Positions 1-12,536 of a stretch of 64,000 nucleotides of DNA are shown here, piece by piece. The DNA is taken from contig NC_134834.1 in the NCBI RefSeq assembly GCF_004210375.1, positions 91,206,170 to 91,270,169 of the forward strand. The letters run 5' to 3'. The position numbers and the translations under genes were made by a program. Within the stretch, counting starts at the first letter, position 1; the number at the start of each line of letters is the position of its first letter. The stretch is from Tachypleus tridentatus. Taxonomy: Eukaryota > Arthropoda > Merostomata > Xiphosura > Limulidae. A model generated the notes under the pieces. That model worked only from the letters and a program-made list of their open reading frames with translations, had not been told where the DNA came from and searched no databases.

Positions 1-220
1 ATAGAAACAAAACATAGCCACAGTATACCAAGAGGCCCAACTTAGCTAACCCTTTCTGAATATTTGTTTGGTTATCAAGGTGATCAAAGAACTATTTCCT
101 CGAGTAAATATGAGAGTTAATATTCTCTTCCTGAGTGGAAGGTTTCATATTTGTTTGTATTCAAAACACAGAAGCAGCAGTAACTTCAAATATGTTTGGA
201 CTAAAAAATACTCCTGTCCA

Positions 221-268
221 AGAAAAAAAAAAAAAAAAATATATATATATACACACACATATATATGT
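221..268. repeat. Poly(A)/TA/CA compound microsatellite
   Basis: A run of A (221-239) is followed by TA, CA and TA dinucleotide repeats. Confidence 0.95.
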
Positions 269-627
269 TAATAAAGAAAGTACCGAACTGTTCTATAAGA
301 GTGTCGTACTTTATTGCTACACAATATTTTTGTAGAAAGAGGCTGTTTCTCTTCAGACTACCCATGAAAAATGGTTCAGACTTGAAAACTCAAAACACAA
401 AACTTAACCAAAAAATTTTCATTAAAACAGTAATATTCATTACCGCTTTTGAAAACATTAGTTAACTAACTGGTGTTTCTGAAACTGAAATTGTAAAAAA
501 GGTAGAAGTTGTAAGCATTGACGGGAACATTTTTATGAACTGAAGAACATATCCTTTGTGGATAAATAAAGAGTGAGTCGCCATTCTATTCTTGCAGAGA
601 GAGAAATTACCAAAAGAGAAGTTTTGG

Positions 628-893
628 TTTTCAATTTCGCGCAAAGCTACACGAGGGCTATCTGCGCTAGCCGTCCCTAATTTAGCAGTTAAAGACTAGA
701 GGGAAGGCAGCTAGTCATCACCACCCACCGCCAACTCTTGGGCTACTCTTTTATCAACGAATAGTGAGATTGACCGTCACATTATAACGCCCCCACCGGC
801 TGAAAGGACTAGCATATTTGGTGTGATAGGGATTCGAACCCACGACCCTCAGATTACGAGTCGAGTGCCTTATCCACCTGGCCATGCCGGGCG
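628..893 (-). repeat. SINE family A
   Basis: The family is defined here. In sense orientation it has a tRNA-like head (GGCCCGGCATGGCCAGGTGG..., with a B-box-like GGGTTCGAATCCC), then a body containing CACTATTCGTTGGTAAAAGA, TTGGCGGTGGGTGGTGATGA and TGCTAAATTAGGGACGGCTA. It ends in AGCTTTGCGCGAAATTC and an AAAC-rich tail, about 265-290 bp in all. This minus-strand copy is full length with minor changes. Confidence 0.95.
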
Positions 894-1452
894 TAAAAAA
901 GAAGCAAAAGTGAAAACTCATAAACGCACACAACATGTGTAAAAAGTATACTAATAACTAAGAACTATTAGGGATCGTGTACACAAAAGCCCTAAAACAA
1001 AACTATCAAGAATCAAAAGTGCATTCAACTCCCAAACAATTGGAATATGAATAATCAGGAAAAATGCAACCAATAGGATGAAAAACTCCAGAAAAGACCG
1101 TTGACTAACCATCACAGGAAGAGAAATACGTTTCAAGTGACAACGGTAGTAGTCCTGAATATAGCTCTGACTGACGTAATCCGATAATCAAGTTGAGAAG
1201 AATTTTGCCTTGTAACATAAGACAACGAGCAGCTAGTTAAGACAGTAAAAAATAAACGTGGAGAAAATACCATCAGTTTCTGGAGTTACTCAGATGTGGT
1301 TTAAATTCTTGGAAAAATCACGACCTCTAGTATTGGATTAGAAAAGAAAATATAACACTAAAAAAATCAAAAACGTTAAACAAACTAATAGAAATAAATT
1401 GTTAGAAAGAACTCAACTATAATGATATAACTTAAGGTCTGTTTAACTCGTC

Positions 1453-1573
1453 TGCCGCTAGTACAGCGGTAAGTCAAAGGACTTACAACTCTAAAATCAG
1501 GGTTCGATTCCCCTCGACGGGCTCAGCAGATAGCCCGATGTGGCTTTGTTATAAGAAAAAAACACACACACTG
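1453..1573 (+). repeat. SINE family B
   Basis: Family defined here: tRNA-like head CCGCTAGTACAGCGGTAAGT...GGTTCGATTCCCC, then GGGCTCAGCAGATAGCCCGA and TGTGGCTTTGCTATAAGAAA with a CACACA tail, about 115-120 bp. This copy is nearly complete. Confidence 0.9.
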
Positions 1574-2771
1574 CTTAACTCACCGTGTTATGGTCATCAT
1601 AATTACATACGCATTTCATTAGCAGCTTGTTATCCAAACACAGGTTATTTACAAGTCAATGGTGAGACCTTTATTATAGTTTACATAAATAAACATTAAG
1701 ATTGTTCTGTGGTTTTAGCCTCATTGCCATTCGACTCGCCACTGATAACTCCGACTGGAATCTGTCTTGGAGGAACAGCTTTTCACTGAATCATCTACTC
1801 GTATGTTAAGTCACTTCATACTCAAGTTATGTGCCTTAAACTGATAAATTCACTATCGATCACAACATCTGTTGTAATTATTGGCAACTACAATCAAAGT
1901 CTCTTAGTTAATGACAGTATTTAGTCGTCCAAACTTAAACAACTAATTACACAATAGTGTAACGTCTTAATTTCTAATGTAATCACATGCAAATAACGCC
2001 TTCAAAATGAAACTAATATATATAATATATATAATTACTTTTTCGTAACGATCCGTTCACCTGTACTTCTTAGCAACAAAATACACATGCTTATGGTCAC
2101 ATCAACTTAGAGGGGCATAAGCTGTATAGGTCATATCAGCCCAAAAAGGGCAAAAATTATCTTACCTATAAAGATCACATCAGGTTACAAGGGCAACAAC
2201 TATCATAACTGTGTTACGAACATCAACTTTGTAGATTTGTAACATGTTACAGTTACCACACAGTTAATTCGATAAGACATTTTCATAAAACAGATAAATC
2301 GGATCTACTTCAACAGTTTCTGCTGGGACGTTATGTGACAAGATTTGGACTGTGTCAGTAAGGTCTAGAATTGTCTATTTTTACCCTCAAATAACTGGTT
2401 TAATATGCATATATAAAAGCCAGTTGTCAGTTTGTGTCTAACACTCATATTCCAACTCATTTTAAATTTCACTTTCATCGTTCTTATTTATTTTTCTCAA
2501 TGTGTAAAAATTCGTTTATAAAAAAGGTTGTTTTTTTCTTTATACAACTCTAACTTTTTATTTTCTGACGAGTCTGGCAAAGCTGGTAAAAATATAAACT
2601 TGCAATAAATATTAGAAACTCTTATCATTCTACTGTAATAGGTTTTCTTAATAAAATTTCCAACGCGAGGGTCTCCTACGTGAGTTTGTATTAATTTATT
2701 TAGTAATAATTATACTAAACAATAGCTTTAGTTCTGGAATAACGACGTCTGGATATTACAAATGATACGAT
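1574..2771. other. AT-rich spacer, nothing recognised
   Basis: No open frame of note, no SINE and no array. A TATATAAATATATATAA-type stretch lies near 2015-2032. Confidence 0.7.
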
Positions 2772-2783
2772 TAATGAATCGAA

Positions 2784-3059
2784 GGCCCGGCATGGCCAGG
2801 TGGGTTAAGGCGTGCGACTCGTAATCCTGAGAGTCGCGGGTTCGAAATCACGTCACACCAAACTTGCTGGCCCTTTCAGCCGACAGGGCGTTATAATGTG
2901 ACTGTCAATCCCACTATTCGTTGGTAAAAGAGTAGCCCAAGAGTTGGCGGTGGGTGGTGATGACTAGCTGCCTTCCCTCTAGTCTTACACTGCTAAATTA
3001 GGGACGGCTAGCACAGATAGCCCTCGAGTAGCTTAGTGCGAAATTCAAAAATAAATAAA
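2784..3059 (+). repeat. SINE family A, perfect target duplication
   Basis: Complete copy flanked by a perfect 12-bp duplication TAATGAATCGAA (2772-2783 and 3060-3071), so both ends of the retroposed unit are defined. The tail is AAATAAATAAAT. Confidence 0.97.
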
Positions 3060-3071
3060 TAATGAATCGAA

Positions 3072-5375
3072 AATAGCACCAATTTGTTTGCATAATGTTT
3101 TCAATGGTTAGACGTGTATTTAAGGTATATTCCAATAAGAAATAACCGTCACCTACAAGATTAGCTTTAATGTAAACTAAATTAGTTGGATAAAAGTTTT
3201 CTGATTTGGTTACAATAAAAATGAAATACAGTCCAATCCAAAACGTTTATAAAGTGAGTTTATTCATTGACTGTTCTTCCTTAGTTTTTATTATAACATC
3301 TAATCATTGGATACAATAGTTCATATGAAAAAAGACTTGCACCTTAAAGCACGTGTGTTTTAGTTTTCTCAGATCTTCCTGGTGAGTCATTTTACTAGCT
3401 ACTTGTCTTCTTGCAAGTGGTCAGTTAATCATACTTTCGGGGCAGTAACTCAGATGATTGGCTTATTGTGCACGGAACAGTGACCTCCTACTGCTTTTAC
3501 TACACAATAAAATAATTTTGTTTCAATAAATTGCTAAACTAATACGTCCATCTACAAAGTTATCGTTTTCGTGAGAGAATCTAAAGACATTTACTACGTA
3601 TGTTGGTAAGCGTATATGGTTTTCGTCTCCTCACTTATAATTCATAATATAAATTAACTCTTTTAATTCGGCTTACCTGTGCGTTTTTATTTACGACTCC
3701 ATATTTTGTATACTTAGTAAGTCTTCATTCTCTTTTTTATGTCTCGAATTAAGCTCTCTCCTCTCACTCTGGTTTAAAAAAAAACGGTAATAGTCGCTGA
3801 CAGTTGCGAATCTTAGTGATTCATTACGACGCCAATTATTCTAACAAAAGCTTATTCATAAGTTAAAGTAATAGCCAGTTTTATTTCTTCTTAGAAAAAT
3901 CTAGTTTCACAAAATCGTTATGTTTTTTTCTCTTCAAATTGAGATCTAACGTTTCTACTAATGTTATTTTGAAATTACGTTCAGTAAAACGACTATTTTT
4001 TATCAAGACAAAATGTTTGTAAATATCAAGAACTATGTAGGTAAAAACATAATGAACACATAAGAGCAAATAGAAAATGTTCTGTAATGTCATTCTAACC
4101 GATATTCATTCATATCAAGTCAAAAATTCTATGAAACAGAAGAATAATTAACATTCTTTCTTCAAAAAGTGAAGAGTTTTGTTACACAGAAAGTGATGAA
4201 ACTGACCCTAAAGTACTAATACTTTGTCATCATAGTTAACTATTTACTTTTGTTATTGTATGCTGGAAATGTTCCGTATTTCAGCAACAAAGATCACCTG
4301 TTGACTTAATAACAGATTTTTAGTTTTTATATGAGTAATTGTAAACTTACTTAGGACATAAATACGTTTCTTATAATGCTAGACAAACGCACTCTTACAC
4401 TAACTTGGAAACTAACCCTAACTTTCTTTGCTAACCCTCACCTTGTACTGTCAGGATATATAGATGGAAAAGTTTCTTTACCAACTGATGTTTAAACAAT
4501 TTTTTCTCAAGAAAGGTGCAGAATAAAAATGATTTTTTTTTGTTTACCAGAAGAACCACAAAAGAATAAGGAAAATTTAATTATCCACATTTCAAACCAG
4601 TGCTGTGAAAACAATACAACTTTTGGTATAGTAAGTAAAACCTTAAGATTTAATGGATAAGCTAGTAAGTGAGCAAAGTCGCTCAATTAACATTGATAGT
4701 CTGCTATTATAATAAAACTAAAAACAAGTTAATTATATATATATATATATATATACATAACTGACTAAACAAACTTAAAGTCTGATCTTACAAAACCACG
4801 AAAGTTGACTACAGTTGATCTGTGTCGATTTCAAGTCTAATCTGGATCCAATCTGAGAAACTTCCAGTTTGATTTAACAAATCATACAGTAGTAGCTCTT
4901 CCTTCACATATCAGTGTTGGCTCAATAATCTAGAAAAATCACTTTTGTGACCACCAAGGGCCAGCATACAAACAAGAAGACTGCTCTAGCCTGGATTGGT
5001 AACAACTATAGAGGTAACACACCAAAAAACCATCTTCACAGGTGGACAATAGTGGTCCTCCTGAAAAAAAAAAAAAGAAAACCATATTTTTTTCTCATAA
5101 ATTAGAATTGTGCCGATAGAATATAATTAGTGATATAAGATACCTAAAACTCAGAACAAGTCTCAGACAACTTTTTTATATTGTATTCCTGAAGCATACT
5201 TGAATATTTTAACACAGTTTTTGTAAAGACGCAGTTCCAAAATTCTTTGATGTCGTACATATTTCATGCTAATTATTTCTTTTTTGTTTTTGTTTTTCAA
5301 ATTATACTAACAAAACCGTGGTAACGGTTTTCAATTTTTTTCAAACAAACCCTTAATATGATACTTATCATTATT
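3072..5375. other. AT-rich spacer, nothing recognised
   Basis: Only the TA microsatellite at 4733-4756 and short homopolymer runs. The 70-codon minus frame at 3881-4093 is low-complexity. Confidence 0.7.
4733..4756. repeat. TA microsatellite
   Basis: About 11 TA repeats in AT-rich spacer. Confidence 0.95.
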
Positions 5376-5649
5376 AGGTTGAATGACCAAGTGGTTAGGG
5401 TGCTCGATTCGTAATATGAGAGTCACGAGTTCGAACCCTTGTCACATCAAACATGCCCGCCCTTTCAGCCATGGGTGTGCTATAATGTTACGATCAATCA
5501 CACTATTCGTTGGTTAAAAAATAGACCAAGAATTGGCAGTGGGTGGTTATGACTAGCAGCTTTTCCTCTGCTCATACACTGATAAATTAGTGACGGCTAG
5601 CGCAGATAGCCCTCGTGTAGCTTTGCGGAAAATTCAAAAACAAACAAAT
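5376..5649 (+). repeat. SINE family A, diverged
   Basis: Head altered (GGTTGAATGACCAAGTGG); body and AGCTTTGCGGAAAATTC end recognisable. Confidence 0.92.
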
Positions 5650-5929
5650 ATTCGGTAAAATTGCGATCTGATTACAGTTGTTCAAGGATAAGAGAAAAAA
5701 AAAACTTAGGACCTCTTCCTTTCTATTCGAAGAAGTTATTTTTCGGGGTAGACACAAAAAAGGATAACTGTATATTGAAATGAATAAATGATATGGATTT
5801 TTTTTAGCCGACAACCTATTAATCTAACATCACGTGTATGACATACTTTCCCATCATCATCAGTTATTACAAACGCTAGAAGTAGGCTTCTAAAATTTCA
5901 CAAAGAAAGAAACTATTTGTAACAGCTTG

Positions 5930-6310
5930 AACATTCAGCCAAGAAGGGAGTGACAGTCTCAAATTCAGTTCAGCGATCTAATAAAGCTGTCGGCAAATAG
6001 AGTGTGTTGAAGAAAAGAGGGTAATTGATGAGTGTTCTATCAATGCCGAGGCTGGGGTCTCGTTTGTGACCAACCGTTAAGCCAAGTCAATGGCAAGCCA
6101 GAAAAGAAAATGTTAGCTTAGCAGTGCTGTTCGTGTCGTGCTCTTTTCCCCTTTCCTAAGTCGCAGCTGGTGCCGATTGATCGTTCCGAAGCTAACACGA
6201 GCAATAGAGATATATTGGAGAAACAGAGTCTAGTGAATATGATGTTATTGCTTCTGTGTCTTGCGGACTAGTGCTCCTGGGCTGGGACAATTTTGTTTAG
6301 GTTTGTGGTG
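5930..6310. other. GC-richer unique segment
   Basis: This patch is clearly less AT-rich than its surroundings (for example GATGAGTGTTCTATCAATGC, GCCGAGGCTGGGGTCTCG, AGTCGCAGCTGGTGCCGATT). An ATG ATG at about 6239 starts MMLLLLCLAD, a signal-peptide-like run, but a TAG stops it after 10 codons. A GTGAGA donor-like site lies at 6308. It could be an untranslated first exon or promoter region of an unseen gene. Confidence 0.3.
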
Positions 6311-8504
6311 AGAAAAAAAAATACAACCACGATATGAAAGTTACGGTAGAATAAACTAGCTTTGGCTTGCGAAAGTCCTCATTACAACATTGGGAAGAAT
6401 ACATCTATTGCGTTAGAATGTGATAAAAACTTACACATGACCCGCTGAGACTTCATTTTATCCTAAATATCTCCGAGAATGGATTTCCTTATTCTTATCT
6501 TTTCTTCGAGAAAAAAGAATAGTTTTTCTCCAGCCAATACTATTTCCATTGGATAGTAGATGGTGACCAAATTGTCGCACATTCGTATTTCATATATATT
6601 ACTATTACCAGATTCAGTGCTTTTTTCTCAACACAGATAAAAATTAATAGACGTGATATCCATTTTTCTATCCTTCTGGAGAGCTACTAAAATTCTTGCC
6701 ATAACTTCAAAACAACACCGATTCTCCAAGGAGAAAATAAAAATAATAATAGTTTTACTTGTCTAAAATCTTTTTGAAGTCCCGAAATGTTCGATATACC
6801 ACGTGTATTGAAATATCTGCGTTATTAGATATTTTCGTGAAAGCTAAAATTTACTTTCATTTTTATAGCATTTCGCATTATTTAGAATATATCACTTCCT
6901 TCATTTCTTAAGGCTCAGTTGTTTATTTTAGAAGAACTTTATTATTGCTTGCTTGGTGTTAGGTGCAAAGCCACACAGAAGACTATCTTTCAAGTCCTAA
7001 ATGTTAGTGTTATGAGACTTAAAACTTAATTAACACTTAGTGTTTTAAAAGATTTTTAGCGCAAAACTAAACAATGGGCTATGTGCACATTATCAAGCTA
7101 TAGTTTTGGGTTTACAGTTTTTCTTTCACAAACCCTAAGCACTCTACTTACCCCAGGTAATCTTTGTTTTTTATTGTAATTTAACGCTTATACCTATCAC
7201 TGGTACTCCCTGTGGCTCAGCTGTAAGGTTGAGGACTTTAACGTAAACATTCAAAACTTACATCGCTAAAATCCAGAGTTCGATTCATAGCAATGAAGAG
7301 AACACAAACAGCCTAGCGCGTGGTTTCACGCTAACACAAAACAAAACAAATTAATACTTTACAACACATCCTGAAACTAACTTCACTTCTACTGAGGAAC
7401 AAACACTGTAATTTTATCATTTATAATAAAATTTTTATTTTATCAGAATCTTACTTCAGTGATAACTCTTGAGGGCTTCTAATGTTAAAATTTGTAATTT
7501 CGATCCTTGCAGTGAACACAGTGAAATATAGTCTGTTCTGTATCTTTGTATTTAACGACAAACAAATCGTGAAGTCAGTTTTATTTATAACTGAAATAAA
7601 GATTTTTAACTTCACTGTGTAAAAGAAAATTATTTTGTTATAATTATATTGTTTTAATTCAAGTAATTAGTACTAACTTCCGATCAGAGCGAAACTGAAA
7701 TTCGATCTGACAATCAGTATAACCAATTAAATATAATTTTCTTACTTTTCCAACTTAACATGATTAGAATACATTGTTTCATCAGTTGTGTGTACTTCGT
7801 TTCTTGATATTTTCGGTCGTAATTCCAACAATATCCCACTTCGTTCAGTGAGCTTAGTAGATTTAGACTAATCCTGAAAACATTTAAGATAACAATGATA
7901 AAGTCTTTACAATAAAAATATAATATGAAAAATAAAAAGTAATAACATGAAATGTTTTAAATAGTGTAACAAATAATGTTAATGAAAGTAAGAACAATGA
8001 AATACAATAGTATACATTACTTGAAAAGCACAAAAATATTTAACTGTTATGTTTAACTACTATTACAGAATAAATTGTCTTTGAAAAACACAACATCAGC
8101 GTAGGCGACTAATTTCCTCTCATTCTCCCTAACACATATTTTGACCAATGAAAAGACACTAAAGTACTACCCATTGTAACATTGGAGGAGAATGGTGTGT
8201 TTTTTTTTTTAATTTGATAAATGTACGACTAGGCTTATTAATGTTCGCGCCGTATCGAGTTAACAGCAGTAATTTATTTAAACTACAAACAAAACTATTG
8301 TTTATAAAGATACAAAATGACGAATAAAAATATTAACAGAATATCTGAATCGTCTATGGAAATGTAAAAATTTTAAATTTAATAAAAATAAAATAACATT
8401 ATTAAAATACAGTGTGGTATGTCTGACACTGTCGCTCTTTGAATAGCTTTTGATATTTAACGAACACGTACAGCTAGCTACAGAAAACAATAATAATAAA
8501 GTGT
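6311..8504. other. AT-rich spacer
   Basis: Apart from the SINE fragment at 7205-7350 nothing is recognised. GTGCAAAGCCACACAGAAGA at about 6962 may be a scrap of family-C SINE. Confidence 0.6.
7205..7350 (+). repeat. Diverged tRNA-like SINE (family B/C)
   Basis: TGTGGCTCAGCTGTAAGGTT, CATCGCTAAAATCCAGAGTT and CGATTCATAGCAATGAAGAG recall the head, with an extra segment of about 20 bp inside. Confidence 0.55.
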
Positions 8505-8764
8505 GAATTTCGTGCAAAGCTGCACGAGGGCTATCTGTGCTAGCCGTCCCTAATTTAGCAGTGTAAGACTAGAGGGAAGGCAACTAGTCATCACCACCCA
8601 TCGCCAACTCTTGGGCTACTCTTTTACCAACAAATAGTGGGATTGACTGTTACATTATAACACCTCTACGGCTGAAAGGGTGGGCATGTTTGGTGTGACG
8701 AGGATTCAAACGCGCGACCCTCGGATTACAAGTCGAGTGTTTTAACCACCTGGCCATGCCGGAC
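8505..8764 (-). repeat. SINE family A
   Basis: Full-length minus-strand copy, from the GAATTTCGTGCAAAGC end to CTGGCCATGCCGGAC head. Confidence 0.95.
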
Positions 8765-9107
8765 AGAGAAAATAATATATAACATTAAATATTCTGTAAA
8801 AGTTGAAAAGGAACCACAATTAACTTCTAGAGTGTTCGGTATTAATAATAAGACTAAGAGAAAAAAAGTTATAACTTTCGTTAATACGGAAAGGAAGTTA
8901 ATTATTAAAAAGTAAAGTTAATAATTATAATATAATAACTTAAACTAACGTGTGGTGAAACTAATGGTGGTTTGAACGCTACAGGGTCTCTATGACCCTA
9001 ACAGTATTTCAAGGAATTCAAGGGTAGATATAAAAGTTATTAAAAGGTCGTAATACCCCATAACTTCTGTACTTAAATATTCTATAGCTGGAATATTGTT
9101 GATTTTG

Positions 9108-9326
9108 TCAGATATTCGCATATTGAGTGTTTAAAATGCGCAATGAAAAACCTCGTTTCTGAAAAATTAGATTACCTCGTAGGGTCGGTAATATATCAAA
9201 GTGCTGGTAGAAAACACCAGTCATTAACATTACATCATTTCCAACCTGTTTACGAACTCGGGTATTGGTGAAAGGTTTCATTTGGCATCGATGAGACATT
9301 TGTATGTTTAGACGTTCTTGTGACAT
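9108..9326 (-). CDS. Candidate ORF, 72 codons, unknown
   Basis: The minus-strand ATG at 9326 opens MSQERLNIQMSHRCQMKPFT, then RVRKQVGNDVMLMTGVFYQH, and FDILPTLRGNLIF before a stop after 72 codons. The composition is balanced and less T-rich than other frames. A possible donor (CGAG|GTAATC) and acceptor (AATTTTTCAG) lie inside it, so either the whole frame or its first part could be an exon. No family is recognised. Confidence 0.15.
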   Translation of the reverse strand: MSQERLNIQMSHRCQMKPFTNTRVRKQVGNDVMLMTGVFYQHFDILPTLRGNLIFQKRGFSLRILNTQYANI

Positions 9327-10048
9327 AAAATAGTTGTCATATGTTTAGTTTAAATTGAACATAAGTTTCTAGTAGGTTTTAACAAATAAAACGTCGATTA
9401 TATCAACATTTCTCACAACATTGTTGTGATCTGTTTCTCCATAAGACCTCGAGACTGTCGTCAAACCATGGGTTTCTTTAGATATTTTTTTTCACCGACA
9501 GGAATAACACTGTGGTGCTCATATCTTTAGAATTTTTCACATTGGTTTATCATCAAAAGATTGTTTTTACTAATGATTACAAAACTATTGAAAAAGTTCA
9601 CAACATTCTCTCATACTTGCTAGACACGTTTTATTTTTAATATAAAAACATATATAACTACTACTTAAGGAGAAACGTGTGATAATATGTTATTATATTA
9701 ATTTATTTCTGTTACTACAGAGAACATTATTAAATTTCTGTAAATATAGTAACTAAAAATATTTCTTTTAATTGCACTTCGAAAAGGTTTAGCTGTGTGT
9801 AGATCTCGGTGATTTATAGTTCTGAGCAATTGTAGTTTTAAACCACAGAAAGCAGTCACTTATAAATAGAAAGTATTTTCTTAGTGTATAAGTTTCATAA
9901 ATGTACTTTTAGTTTCTTGTATAGTTATATAAAGTGCAAGATTAAAGATAAATCTAATCACGTTGGTAATTGGTTTTCATGTGAATTTACAATAATGCTC
10001 TTTATAAACCAATTTTTGTAAATATAAACATGTCTTTTCTATCTTGAA

Positions 10049-11239
10049 AAACCTCCGCTTTACTATTCACCGTTCTTACTATCGCAATGAAACCTCCACT
10101 TTAATACTCATGGTTCTTACTTTTAAAATAAAACCTCCACTTTAATACTCGTGGTTCGTATTTTTAAAATAAAACCTCCACTTTAATACTCGTGGTTCGT
10201 ATTTTTAAAATAAAACCTCCACTTTAATACTCGTGGTTCTTACTTTTAAAATGAAACCTCCACTTTAATACTCGTGGTTCTTACTTTTAAAATGAAACCT
10301 CCACTTTAATACTCGTGGTTCTTACTTTTAAAATGAAACCTCCATTTTAATACTCGTGGTTCTTACTTTTAAAATGAAACCTCCACTTTAATACTCGTGG
10401 TTCTTCCTCATAAGATGAAACCTCCCTTTTAATACTCGTGTTTCTTATTTTTAAAATGAAACCTCCACTTTAATACTCGTTGTTCTTACTTTTAAAATGA
10501 AACCTCCACTTTAATACTCGTGGTTCTTACTTTTAAAATGAAACCTCCACTTTAATACTCGTGGTTCTTCCTCATAAGATGAAACCTCCATTTTAATACT
10601 CGTGTTTCTTATTTTTAAAATGAAACCTCCACTTTAATACTCGTGGTTCTTACTTTTAAAATGAAACCTCCACTTTAATACTCATGGTTCTTACTTTTAA
10701 AATAAAACCTCCACTTTAATACTCGTGGTTCGTATTTTTAAAATAAAACCTCCACTTTAATACTCGTGGTTCTTATTTTTAAAATGAAACCTCCACTTTA
10801 ATACTCGTGGTTCTTACTTTTAAAATGAAACCTCCACTTTAATACTCGTTGTTCTTACTTTTAAAATGAAACCTCCACTTTAATACTCGTGGTTCTTACT
10901 TTTAAAATGAAACTCCACTTTAATACTCGTGGTTCTTCCTCATAAGATGAAACCTCCCTTTTAATACTCGTGTTTCTTATTTTTAACATGAAACCTCCAC
11001 TTTAATACTCGTGGTTCTTACTTTTAAAATGAAACCTCCACTTTAATACTCGTGGTTCTTACTTTTAAAATGAAACCTCCATTTTAATACTCGTGGTTCT
11101 TACTTTTAAAATGAAACCTCCACTTTAATACTCGTGGTTCTTACTTTTACAATGAAACCTCCACTTTAATACTCGTGGTTCTTACTTTTAAAATGAAACC
11201 TCCCCTTTAATACTCGTGGTTTTTATTTTTACAATGAAA
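10049..11239. repeat. 41-bp tandem array (~29 units) with higher-order variants
   Basis: The unit runs from AAACCTCCACTTTAATACTC through GTGGTTCTTACTTTTAAAATG. Spacing is exactly 41 bp, with one 1-bp loss near 10912. The first unit (10049) is the most diverged, as is common at array edges. A marked variant with TTCTTCCTCATAAGATG appears at 10401, 10565 and 10933, that is 4 and 9 units apart. Another variant with TTCGTATTTTTAAAATA clusters at about 10156-10205 and again at 10730. These patterns show that blocks of units were copied together. 41 is not a multiple of 3 and no frame stays open. Confidence 0.95.
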
Positions 11240-12271
11240 GAGTGAGTAACAAAGTATATAACTCATTCACTGTTCTTTATATTGTATTAGAGCCATGATT
11301 TGTTTTCTGTGTTGTTCTATATCAAATAGATCATATTAATATTTATTTCCATTACTTGACAGTAAATGGATTGTTTCTCACGTGGCAGCCATGTGACTAA
11401 AAAACAAAGTTCAGTATGAAAGTTTAGCTGACTACAAAAAGTATACAAAAATTGTACACTAACTGTAAGTTACCAGACGTGTATGAAAGTTAATATAATC
11501 TTGTTAATTTCAGTTTGTGTTATTTGTAAATGTCAAATGTTATCTAGCTGTTAACTTTTTAGAAGAACTTACCTCTTAAATACATTTGAAAAGCATAGCT
11601 CAAATTGTAAGATGATGGACAATACTGTTATTTCTTTGCGTGTTTAAACAATTACACCTTTATGAAGTTAAGCATTGTATAGATCTTGGCGTGTTATATT
11701 TATGAAATTATATTTAATGGCAAACATGTGAGTTCTAGATCAAAAACAGAAAGTTGTAACTTGGAAACAGAAAATAATTTCACAATGTACCATCAAGTAT
11801 TGAGAGTTCCATGAACGTACATTTCGCTGTCTGTATTGTTGTCTGAAGTGCATAAGTAGATAATTTTGTTTCACTGACTGTTAAATCCATTCGTTATAGA
11901 GGGATTGTTGTATAGTGAACATAGCAGTTTGTTCTGATTATAAAGTATATTCTGAAAGAACAGACAGTAACGTTAGATTTATCAAATCTGAAAGAAAATA
12001 TATGTAATATTTTAGTCTTATATTGTAAAAAATTGAAAGATATGGAAGCAGAATTTTTGGTTTGTTTTTCTAAAATAATAAGTGTTACTCATCCCTTACC
12101 GTTACTTCTTAGATATTTCCTTCGATCTGGATTATATACATATTATAAAAATAATAGACAAACATACCTATATATTGGCTATAAGTGTTTATTATGTAAT
12201 GAATATTTTAATATTTGTACAATCATGTGATCATCACCTCCGCACAACTCATTTTACTGGTTTCGTTTGTT
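11240..12271. other. AT-rich spacer, nothing recognised
   Basis: Several short overlapping frames near 12.0-12.3 kb are T-rich and run into the SINE; none looks coding. Confidence 0.7.
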
Positions 12272-12536
12272 TTGAATTTCGCGCAAAGCTACACAAGGGC
12301 TATCTGCGCTAGCCGTTCCCAGTTTAGCAGTGTAAGACTAGAGAGAAGGCAGCCACTCATCACCACCCACCGCCAAATCTTGGGCTACTCTTTTACCAAC
12401 GAATATTGGGATTGACCGTCACATTATAGCGCCCTCACAGCTGGGAGAGCGAGCATGTTTGGTGCGACCGGGATTCGAACCTGCAACCCTCGGATTACGA
12501 GTCAAGGTGTCTTAACCAATTGGCCATGCTGGGTCC
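12272..12536 (-). repeat. SINE family A
   Basis: Full-length minus-strand copy; head ends TTGGCCATGCTGGGTCC. Confidence 0.95.

Noticed and set aside
951-1112. Minus-strand 53-codon hydrophobic ORF (MVSQRSFLEFFILL onward)
   Set aside because: T-rich minus strand readily yields hydrophobic frames; no splice sites or family seen.
2784-2860. Functional tRNA gene in the SINE head
   Set aside because: The cloverleaf is degraded and followed by a SINE body and tail; same for the other SINE heads.
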